Positions 12,944 through 20,657 of a stretch of DNA of 35,752 nucleotides are shown one piece after another (positions within the stretch are counted from its first letter, which is position 1; every line of letters begins with the position of its first letter). A model generated the notes under the pieces. It did not search any database and had not been told where the DNA came from. It was given only the letters and a program-made list of their open reading frames with translations. Source of the stretch: a virus; IMG/VR virus record IMGVR_UViG_3300046167_000060, positions 1 through 35,752 of that record; one strand, given 5' to 3'. The position numbers and the translations under genes are program-made.

Positions 12944-15624
12944 TCTACAAAAATACGCTGCCCGTCGTCCATGTATCGTAGATAATCATCTACTGTGCTG
13001 ACGATGGGGAGCCATCTTTGCATAACCCTACCAACATCATCCATGTCTGCTTCGCCCATAGCCCCTTCAATAGCTAGGCTACCCACATCTCTAACAACAG
13101 AAAGTTGCGGTGGGTTTAAAGGATCAAAAGTAGGTCTACCGTACTGAGCAGCTCTTGGCTGAACTACACCGAATGTCGTTAATCCGGCAAGTTGATTAGC
13201 TGTTGACTCTACAGGATCATACTCAGCTTGTTCTTCACCTCGTAAAATCTTACGACCGTCGTCAAAGAAACCTGACAAACCTGCGGTTAGAATTGTATAA
13301 CGTAGACCGTAATCAGCCGCTTCTTTTAAATGTCCTCTACCTTTCTTAGTATTAAGACCTTCTTTGTAAGCCCTAACAACATTCCTCCCTACGTTTTCTC
13401 TTAATAGGTTTTGCTGTTGAATCATAAACGAAAGCATACTGTAGAAAACTCTTCCGTTAGGGTGTTCGTTAAAGGCTTTAGGCATAGACACTCTAGATAC
13501 AGGAGCAACATCTGTTAGTTCTCTGAAGATAAGATCTTTTATAAGAGGATGTTGTATGTTTTTCTTTTTTAATTGATCTTCGATTATTTTAAGCTCTGAA
13601 GGATCTAATCCTTTTGCTGCTTTAAAGTCTGATAGTTTACCTTTCTTGGCTAAGTTACGTGCCTTGTTAAGAGCAGCGTTGATTGCCACCTCTTGACCTA
13701 AGCGGTTAATCTTTCTGACACCAGAAACTTGAAAAAGTTTATCAGCAACCTTATCTATCTTACCACCACCAGCTTGCTTTATTTCCCCTAAGAATTGGTT
13801 TACAATCCCTAAATCAGCAGCTCTGAGTGTGTTGCCAAAGTCATCTACTATCTTATCACCGTCTGTTAACAGCATGGATCTAACAGAACCCGGTAAAGCC
13901 TTTAGTGCGTTAACAATACCGAAGTTAGTAGCAGCAATACCTACTTCAGACAGGTTAAGAATAGCGTTAGAAAGCTTTGCAAGCTGTGACGTAGAGACTA
14001 CAACACGCAAAGCATCTAGACCTTGGTTAGCAGCTTTTCTACCGTTGATAAAAGTTGTAGTAAGAATGTCTTTTAGGTTTGCTTTCTGTGCCTCTGAAAG
14101 ATCGTCACTTTTTTTGTAGATGGCGTTAATAACAGATTCTGTATTAGATTTAGGTATTTCACTAATCAACTTTGAAATTTGTTTTGATATTTCTTCTTCA
14201 GAAACACCTTGCTTTTCTAACTTAGTAGCCATGTTTTTAAGGTCATTAGCACTGTTAACAGGACGTAACTTTCTTATATCTACTCCGTAGTTTTTAGCTA
14301 AGGTGTGAGCGACTCTAACGTCTTCTACATATTCCAAAACAGAAGCAACAGGAGACTTGTAATCCCCTGTCCTATTAGCAGCTTGTATTCCCCTCTTAAT
14401 ATGTAAAGGCATATAATCACCAGTAGCTATGTTACCGGGATCTAATTCTTTAACCTTACGTAACTCAGCGTTTAACGCATCAAACGTCTTTCTAAATTCT
14501 GTAGGCGCTTCGTAACGTATAATGTTATAAGCCTTGTTAAAAGTTTCTTGTCTTGTAGCAGCGTCGTCAACAACACCGTATTTACCAGTCTTACCGGCGT
14601 CTGCTAAAAACTTTTTAGCTCTTTGACCCGCTTCAGTTTTTTCAAACCAACTATCTAAACGTGCTAAAGACCCTGACTTACCAGCAGCGTTGTCTAAAGT
14701 TTGAATGGTTGTAGCCATAGTACGCATTGTTTGACCGTCGCTGTCTACCAACTTACGCGCGTTTACTTCATCGACATTTTCAGCTGCCCATGTTTTTGTT
14801 CGTAGTCCTAACTTATCAGTGACTTTTTTTATACCTTCTATAGTAGAAGCAGCAGGATCAGCAACGGTCTCATCTGACACACGTAAAGGACCACGTGTTA
14901 CTGCGCCTGTAGACTCACTTATAATGGTGTCTTTTCTTGTCGCTGTGGCTCTGTCAAATATTTGTTTTTGTTTAGGAGTTTCTGCGACACCTTTTAAGAA
15001 AGCACCGCCGATACCTCCAATGGTTGCACCCAACGCAACAGAAGCAGGGTCTATTCCTCTTACTCTAGCTTCTATATCGCCTTCACCTTCACCTATTTCA
15101 TAGGCAGCCACTTCAGCAGCAGATGTTGCAGCGACTCTACCAATGTTACCAGCGCGTGTCGCGGCCATGCCTACACCTGCAACACCGCCTGTTCCAATAA
15201 TAGTTGGTAATGCACCGCCTAGTTCTAAACCAATAGAAAGTATAGGGTTTTCTTTTTCAAACCTTTCTTCAACAGCTCTTGCTCTTTGTAGATATTCTTC
15301 ATAGTCACGAGCTGTTTCTTCATCAAATAAATCTAAAGCCGCTGAAGATAATCCAGCAAGTGCTTTAACTTTTAAGGTTCCCGGCGCTACTCTAAAACCT
15401 TCTAAAAACTCATCAGACGTAGCTTGAGCAGCTGCAACAAACTCGTCACCAAAGCCTAGAAATAAACCGTCTAAGACTTTTTGATTAGCCGCTTGAACAT
15501 TATCAACAAGAGTGTTTTCTGCTTCAAACAATTCAGTAACTACTAAAGATTCGTCCTCATCAAATAAAGAAGGAACCGCTAAAGAAGTATCGTCATCGAA
15601 TAAACCTTTAACAACCAGACTCAT
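12940..15624 (-). CDS. Large structural protein, probable internal virion / DNA ejection protein
   Basis: This 894-residue protein is not recognised by motif. It begins with three imperfect repeats of a SLVV.xLF-D/E pattern (residues 1-35). A glycine/alanine-rich hydrophobic stretch follows at about 135-200 (GLELGGALPTIIGTGGVAG, SVALGATIGGIGGAF), and then long charged helices. Large proteins with such membrane-active Gly/Ala segments at the end of podovirus structural operons are typically internal core proteins ejected with DNA. It overlaps the upstream gene by four bases (ATGA). Confidence 0.6.
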   Translation of the reverse strand: MSLVVKGLFDDDTSLAVPSLFDEDESLVVTELFEAENTLVDNVQAANQKVLDGLFLGFGDEFVAAAQATSDEFLEGFRVAPGTLKVKALAGLSSAALDLFDEETARDYEEYLQRARAVEERFEKENPILSIGLELGGALPTIIGTGGVAGVGMAATRAGNIGRVAATSAAEVAAYEIGEGEGDIEARVRGIDPASVALGATIGGIGGAFLKGVAETPKQKQIFDRATATRKDTIISESTGAVTRGPLRVSDETVADPAASTIEGIKKVTDKLGLRTKTWAAENVDEVNARKLVDSDGQTMRTMATTIQTLDNAAGKSGSLARLDSWFEKTEAGQRAKKFLADAGKTGKYGVVDDAATRQETFNKAYNIIRYEAPTEFRKTFDALNAELRKVKELDPGNIATGDYMPLHIKRGIQAANRTGDYKSPVASVLEYVEDVRVAHTLAKNYGVDIRKLRPVNSANDLKNMATKLEKQGVSEEEISKQISKLISEIPKSNTESVINAIYKKSDDLSEAQKANLKDILTTTFINGRKAANQGLDALRVVVSTSQLAKLSNAILNLSEVGIAATNFGIVNALKALPGSVRSMLLTDGDKIVDDFGNTLRAADLGIVNQFLGEIKQAGGGKIDKVADKLFQVSGVRKINRLGQEVAINAALNKARNLAKKGKLSDFKAAKGLDPSELKIIEDQLKKKNIQHPLIKDLIFRELTDVAPVSRVSMPKAFNEHPNGRVFYSMLSFMIQQQNLLRENVGRNVVRAYKEGLNTKKGRGHLKEAADYGLRYTILTAGLSGFFDDGRKILRGEEQAEYDPVESTANQLAGLTTFGVVQPRAAQYGRPTFDPLNPPQLSVVRDVGSLAIEGAMGEADMDDVGRVMQRWLPIVSTVDDYLRYMDDGQRIFVD
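12961..13008. terminator. Hairpin at the convergent junction, possible terminator
   Basis: A 9-bp stem (12961-12969 with 13000-13008, one G-T pair) encloses a perfect 6-bp stem with tetraloop, GTAGAT-AATC-ATCTAC (12978-12993). It lies just past the ribonucleotide reductase stop, inside the end of the opposing gene. Read on the - strand, a T5 run follows six bases after the stem. On the + strand no T-run follows. It could slow or end transcription from both arms; alternatively it is a chance structure in coding DNA. Confidence 0.4.
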
Positions 15625-16721
15625 AAACGTCCCTTTTTCTTAAGAGCTGTTATAATTTCTTCTCGTGTCTTACCGTACTCGTTCATATTAGCAGTAATTA
15701 ATTCTTCTTGTTCATTTGTAAAAGATTCGGAAACATCTTCAGATCTTTCATAAGAAGGTACTAATATTTTCAAGCGTCCTTCTTGACGTTCTCTATATTC
15801 GTCAATTAACGCTTTCTCTGCGTCTTCATAAAAATCTTCTACATCATCTCCCCATTTATCTGCTTTTTGCTCTAGTTCAGATGCTCTAGTCTCTAATTGT
15901 TGTTTAGTAGGACGATACGTAGCAATGTCTGCCTCTACCTGCCTTATAGTGCTTCTATCAAACCGCTCATCTGATATTCTGGCAGAGTCTTCTGCAACGA
16001 TAGCTCGAAAAGCCTTTTCATTTATTGCTTTAATTTGTGCAGCAAGTTTACTTCGTTGTCCTGCATAGCTATATTGCTCACCTTCCGCTGGTATTAGATC
16101 TGTAACAGCTTTCAAGTCAGCTTCTAAAGCGGTCTTTATGTCTCCATCAGTAAGGTTGCCAATAGCGGTTTCAACAGAAACTACAGGTAACGGAGCGTCT
16201 TTGGAGGTTTGCCAAGATTCAATTTCTTCAACACGCTTCTGTCTTTCTAAGTCCTGTAGCTCTGCATTGTCAATTAAAAGTTGATCGTCTACCGGTAGTT
16301 GACCTTTAAATTTAACCCTGTCTGCTTCACCCATTGCAGTCCAAGCAGCCACTACATTTTTAGATCGCTCAGTCTGTAAGCGTTTTTGTTGATTAGCCTG
16401 AGCCTCTTCTAATTGTATTTTTCTAAGCTGTGCTTCTGGACCCTGCAATTGATTTAATCGTTGGGTTAATTGAAATGCTAATTTAGTAGCTTCTGGAGTA
16501 CCTAAAGCCGCTAACTTTTGAGAAACAGCAGTTAACTGGGCTGGGTCATTAGACTGTAAAGCAGTATTAGCCTCAGCAATAACTTGTTGCTGTCCTTGTT
16601 GCTGTTGCTGTAAAGCCCTCATCTGAGGAGCAGCACCAATACCACGAGCGGCTTCAAACAAACCTTCCTGATAAGAAGGCTGTAGCAGACCTTGTAAAAA
16701 TGTTTGTGAAAACTTAGCCAT
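15621..16721 (-). CDS. Helical structural protein, probable internal virion protein
   Basis: The 366-residue protein is predicted almost entirely helical, with a Gln-rich tract near residues 38-48 and long charged coiled-coil-like stretches (EAQLRKIQLEEAQANQQKRL). No enzymatic motif is visible. It sits between the repeat-rich structural gene and the large Gly/Ala-containing gene and is translationally coupled to the latter. A role as a core or ejection protein is inferred from position and composition. Confidence 0.6.
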   Translation of the reverse strand: MAKFSQTFLQGLLQPSYQEGLFEAARGIGAAPQMRALQQQQQGQQQVIAEANTALQSNDPAQLTAVSQKLAALGTPEATKLAFQLTQRLNQLQGPEAQLRKIQLEEAQANQQKRLQTERSKNVVAAWTAMGEADRVKFKGQLPVDDQLLIDNAELQDLERQKRVEEIESWQTSKDAPLPVVSVETAIGNLTDGDIKTALEADLKAVTDLIPAEGEQYSYAGQRSKLAAQIKAINEKAFRAIVAEDSARISDERFDRSTIRQVEADIATYRPTKQQLETRASELEQKADKWGDDVEDFYEDAEKALIDEYRERQEGRLKILVPSYERSEDVSESFTNEQEELITANMNEYGKTREEIITALKKKGRL

Positions 16722-16732
16722 GATTAACCTCG

Positions 16733-18472
16733 TTACTTAATTATTCCAATAGCGCGACCGATTTCGCCAAGCCCTTTTCCAACACCACCAAACAAACCAC
16801 CTAAGTCTCCAAGACCGGCGGCAGGAGTACTAACACCAGTAACCCTGTTAGTTTGTGGTGTAAACATACCAGCAAGAATGTTAGAGCCTACGCCACCTAG
16901 CAGGTTAGCACGTGCTTGCTCCGCTAACAGTTGAGCCTCGATACCAGACAGAGCAGTCTCACCAAAGAGTCCTGTACCAAACTGTTGAGCCTGTTGTGCC
17001 ATCTGTTGCTGTGTAAGTCCGGGCTGTAAAGCAGCCAGTAACTGTTGTTGTGGCAGATAGCTAGAACCAAGGAACTGTTGACCTAATGATGCTTGTTGCA
17101 TTTGTTCTGCTTGAGCCTGTTGCATAGCTCCTAGCATAGCTCTGTTACGTCCTTCTTCCTGCGCTGTAGCCATAGCCAGCATTTCAGGAGTAGCACCGCC
17201 GTAGGCAGCAGAAGATGTTCCTAGTCTACCTTGAGACGCTAAACGCTCTTCTAACGCAAGACGCTGACGTTGCTCTTCAGGCATCTGTGCCGCTCTCATA
17301 CGGTTAAAGATTTCTTGCTCACGTCCTGCTGTGGGCTGTTGAGCTTGACCAAAGAACCGCCCTGCACCGCCAAACAATCCTTCGTACATAGATTGCTCTT
17401 CAGGAGACAAAGACATACCTATCTCAAGACCTTCTTGAGGCTGAGACATTGGCTGTTGATATTGCCTTGCCATAGCGTCTGCCGCAGGTTGGCTATCAGG
17501 ACCGCCAGCAAAGCGGGGCATCTCAGCAGGAGGTGCTACAGGTCCACCAGTTACTGGCTGAGGCATTGGCTGTGGAGCTATCGGCATTGGCTGTGGAACC
17601 ATCCTCGGAGGAGGCGGCCTGTCCGGATTTAGACGCCTCATCTCTTCCGCCATTTCAAGTGCCCTTAGACCCGCCTCAGTAAAACCCGTCCTTTCGCGCC
17701 CTTGCCCACTTCCAAATGCACCATCACCGTCCGCTACAGTGCCGGGCATTGATCTAAGAACAGGTGTAAATTGCGGAGGAGGCGCTACAGGTCCACCAGT
17801 TACTGGCTGTCCAAACATACCCGGATTTAGACGCCTCACCTCTTCTTCCATTCTTCTATTAAATTCATTCCCAGAAGTAACGGGGATGTTCATTGGAGGC
17901 ATTATCCCCGCAGGAGGCGCTACAGGTCCACCAGTCAGCATAGGAGGCTGTGGTTGACCACCCATACGAGCAGTAAACGAAGATCCTGTAGGAGTAGTTA
18001 CAGTAAACGGTCTGAACTGTGACTCTTGTTGACCCCTTTCTGCAAGATCCATAGAGCGTTGATAAGCTGTGTCACCTACGTTGCTGAGTCTATCGTATGC
18101 TTCTTTAGTCAGCAAAGACCCAGCAATAGCTGGCATAGCTGGTGAGATAGCAGAGCCTATTTGTTGCACTCCTCCAAAGATGTCACCAAGAACATTACCA
18201 GCACCGGTAAGGAATTGTTGAAATCCTGTAGGGTTTGCAGACGCTAGCTGAGGAGATATATTAGCGTTACCCATAGTAGGTATGTTAAGCCCTCCTCCAG
18301 AAAGCCCACCACTTTGCCCAGTGTATCCGGGAAGGTTTAAGCCGCCGCTTGACAAACCACCACTTTGCCCCGTGTAACCGGGAAGGTTTAAGCCGCCAAC
18401 TGGATTGACCGCATTAAATGCGGCATTAGAAGCGGCCACTGATTCTGGAGTGAAATATGCTGGTAGTGACAT
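16733..18472 (-). CDS. Repeat-rich Gly/Pro/Gln structural protein
   Basis: The 579-residue protein starts with two nearly identical 17-residue repeats (GGLNLPGYTGQSGGLSS and a copy ending LSG) and a third partial copy. Next comes a hydrophobic Gly/Ala stretch (AISPAMPAIAGSLL). A long Pro-rich linker carries three TGGPVAPP repeats. The C-terminal part is Gln/Ala-helical, then glycine-rich. The composition suggests an elongated virion protein, possibly an internal or tail component. No enzymatic motif. Function inferred from position only. Confidence 0.6.
   Translation of the reverse strand: MSLPAYFTPESVAASNAAFNAVNPVGGLNLPGYTGQSGGLSSGGLNLPGYTGQSGGLSGGGLNIPTMGNANISPQLASANPTGFQQFLTGAGNVLGDIFGGVQQIGSAISPAMPAIAGSLLTKEAYDRLSNVGDTAYQRSMDLAERGQQESQFRPFTVTTPTGSSFTARMGGQPQPPMLTGGPVAPPAGIMPPMNIPVTSGNEFNRRMEEEVRRLNPGMFGQPVTGGPVAPPPQFTPVLRSMPGTVADGDGAFGSGQGRERTGFTEAGLRALEMAEEMRRLNPDRPPPPRMVPQPMPIAPQPMPQPVTGGPVAPPAEMPRFAGGPDSQPAADAMARQYQQPMSQPQEGLEIGMSLSPEEQSMYEGLFGGAGRFFGQAQQPTAGREQEIFNRMRAAQMPEEQRQRLALEERLASQGRLGTSSAAYGGATPEMLAMATAQEEGRNRAMLGAMQQAQAEQMQQASLGQQFLGSSYLPQQQLLAALQPGLTQQQMAQQAQQFGTGLFGETALSGIEAQLLAEQARANLLGGVGSNILAGMFTPQTNRVTGVSTPAAGLGDLGGLFGGVGKGLGEIGRAIGIIK
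18306..18407 (-). repeat. 51-bp tandem repeat within structural gene
   Basis: CCACCACTTTGCCC recurs at 18306 and 18357, giving a 51-bp period (17 codons) with few differences between units. It encodes the paired GGLNLPGYTGQSGG repeats. In-frame length variation by slippage or recombination would be expected between relatives. Confidence 0.8.
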
Positions 18473-18484
18473 TGTTGTCTCCTA

Positions 18485-20008
18485 TTAAAGTAGCTTACCT
18501 ATCAAAGCCATTACGTTAATTTCTTGTAGCGATAAAGATGAGCCATTAATTTCTGATTCAAGACCTACCTGTACACTAGTTCCATATCCTGTTGTGTTGA
18601 GACTACGTTGGTTTGTTAACTGTCCACCTGTAAACTCTACTGTTGTATACTCACTTTCACCGTAGAACCCAGTTATCTGAGTACCTACTGTAAACTCTGC
18701 TGTAGCGTATGTTGTATCAAAGTCATACGACCACTTCATAAATACTGTTGCATTGTTAGCACCCACTAACGTAGGTTTAAGCTTCTTTAAAATCTTAATT
18801 CTTGAGCTATCACCGAATGTTAAGCTAGGACTGTAATACTTAAACCTGTAACTAACATTGTTATCGGTATAACCTGTATGAGTACTAATACCGTTACTGG
18901 TTCCTATGTATAATGTTCCATCAGTAAGTGTTGTAAACGATGTAAAACCAGTAGAAGGCCACCGAGTAACACGATAAGACCCATTCTCTAACGTGCCTCT
19001 TACATCAAAACAATATGTCATGTCTTGACCAGTAAACGTTAGTAAGTAGAAACCTTCTTCGGGGCTGTAAACAGATCTAAAAAACTCAGTCTCATTCTGT
19101 AACGCGGCAATAAGATCTTTCGTGATATTGCCTGACAAACTACTAATAGGCATTGACTTTTCTTGTATTGTTCTGCCAAAGCTTTTAAGTCCTGTATGCG
19201 CTAGGAATAATACATCTGTGCCTGTATACTGTACCGTGTCTCTATTAACACAACCAATACCTGCGATTGTGTCTGATAAAGTCATAGAAGCAGGAGACGT
19301 AGCACCGGCATAAACAACAATGCTGTGCTTACCAAATATAATTAACAAATCATTATGTGCAGCTAACGATACAATTTCATCATAACCATCAGGCCATACT
19401 TTAGATATGTCTATGTTACCGCTAGAGCCACCTGTCCAAGCAACGCCGTCTAATAAGTCAGACCAATATATAGTAGATTTGTTAGTGCTAAAGTCGGCTG
19501 TCCATAAACGTCCATACGCGGCTAACACTTCGTTTCCATACATAGTGCTGGCTACGCCTGTAGCGTGTGCATGGACAGACATTTTCTCTACAACACCTGT
19601 ATGTTGAGAGTATACAAGAGGTTCAAAACCACGTTGAAAGAAAAACAAGTGATCGTTAAAGTTGACAATCTTCCAATTGTTAGCACTAATTGCATAACCA
19701 GCAGGAGTCTCATCAACCAGTGTAGCTGTACCACTAATAATCTTGTTGTTACCTACAGAAAATAACTTAGTGTTTCCTGCGTTGTCTCTGTAGTTCTTGA
19801 TGGCACGTAATGAATCAGTACCAAGTACAGTCTTGTTTGTTGTTATAACAGTGTGGCCCTTACGTGCAGCAATACGACCACGCTTATCAATCACGGCATT
19901 GTCTGCAATCTCTGCAAACGACGGATCTTGAGCAAGCGGAGAATCTTCAGTGTTGATTCCTTTAAACGCTGGAGCTACAAGATTTATGCTTTGAAGTTCT
20001 TGGGCCAT
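18485..20008 (-). CDS. Tail nozzle-like protein (tail tubular protein B / P22 gp10-type role)
   Basis: ATG 20008 (MAQELQSINL) is chosen because it lies one base after the adaptor gene stop and has AGGA upstream. The frame extends further back only through hydrophobic shadow sequence. The 507-residue product is beta-rich with recurrent strand-turn units (FAEIADNAVIDKRGRIAARK, RLWTADFSTNKSTIYWSDLL). These resemble beta-propeller nozzle proteins that close the short tail and follow the adaptor gene. The name rests on this pattern and gene order. Confidence 0.7.
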   Translation of the reverse strand: MAQELQSINLVAPAFKGINTEDSPLAQDPSFAEIADNAVIDKRGRIAARKGHTVITTNKTVLGTDSLRAIKNYRDNAGNTKLFSVGNNKIISGTATLVDETPAGYAISANNWKIVNFNDHLFFFQRGFEPLVYSQHTGVVEKMSVHAHATGVASTMYGNEVLAAYGRLWTADFSTNKSTIYWSDLLDGVAWTGGSSGNIDISKVWPDGYDEIVSLAAHNDLLIIFGKHSIVVYAGATSPASMTLSDTIAGIGCVNRDTVQYTGTDVLFLAHTGLKSFGRTIQEKSMPISSLSGNITKDLIAALQNETEFFRSVYSPEEGFYLLTFTGQDMTYCFDVRGTLENGSYRVTRWPSTGFTSFTTLTDGTLYIGTSNGISTHTGYTDNNVSYRFKYYSPSLTFGDSSRIKILKKLKPTLVGANNATVFMKWSYDFDTTYATAEFTVGTQITGFYGESEYTTVEFTGGQLTNQRSLNTTGYGTSVQVGLESEINGSSLSLQEINVMALIGKLL

Positions 20009-20009
20009 A

Positions 20010-20657
20010 TTAGATAGTCCTAAATACCATCTCTTCAGGATGCTTTGCCGCGTCAATAGCAATAGCGTCCGACAAGTACTGGTTAGCAATAGTAAAGTAC
20101 TCAGCAGTAGAAGTACCACCTGTTTCACCACGTTCACGAGCTAACAAAGCAACAGCTAAATGTATCACTGGCTGTGAAGGTATTAACAATGTATCAGCAT
20201 CAGCAGACAAATCTACCTGTCGTTTAACAGTATCAACACGTATGGTATACACACCGTCTGGTGTTGGTCCTACAAGGATCTGCGTATCACCGTTAGCGTC
20301 TAAACCGTTATAAGTATAATATTGCGGTGTTCCTTCTGAAGCATTTCCAATGTACAGTGCTTCGTTAAACCAGTCTTTAGTTTGATACTCCATAAAACAG
20401 TTATGAGTATCGTTTAACATTGACATTACTTTAATGTTATCACTACCGCCTGTTAATGAATAAGTGTTGTCTGAAGCCGCAGTAGTTATAATTAATGTTT
20501 CACGTAACGCAGACCAATCAGCAGCTTGACCTACTAATGTTTTGGCATCGTTAATAAAATCACCTACCATCTTAACGTAGGTTGTACTTGTAACAGACGT
20601 AGTTTCTTCTTCACGAAGTCTGCGTAGTACACTGTTCATAAGATTTAGATATGTCAT
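20010..20657 (-). CDS. Tail adaptor / head-tail connector protein (T7 gp11, P22 gp4-like role)
   Basis: This 215-residue protein begins LNLMNSVLRRLREEETTSVT and has VGDFINDAKTLVGQAADWSAL. I recognise this pattern from podovirus adaptor proteins (SU10/P22-type) that attach the tail to the portal. A beta-rich middle and C-terminal helices follow. It overlaps the upstream gene by four bases and is followed at once by the nozzle gene, the usual order. Confidence 0.75.
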   Translation of the reverse strand: MTYLNLMNSVLRRLREEETTSVTSTTYVKMVGDFINDAKTLVGQAADWSALRETLIITTAASDNTYSLTGGSDNIKVMSMLNDTHNCFMEYQTKDWFNEALYIGNASEGTPQYYTYNGLDANGDTQILVGPTPDGVYTIRVDTVKRQVDLSADADTLLIPSQPVIHLAVALLARERGETGGTSTAEYFTIANQYLSDAIAIDAAKHPEEMVFRTI

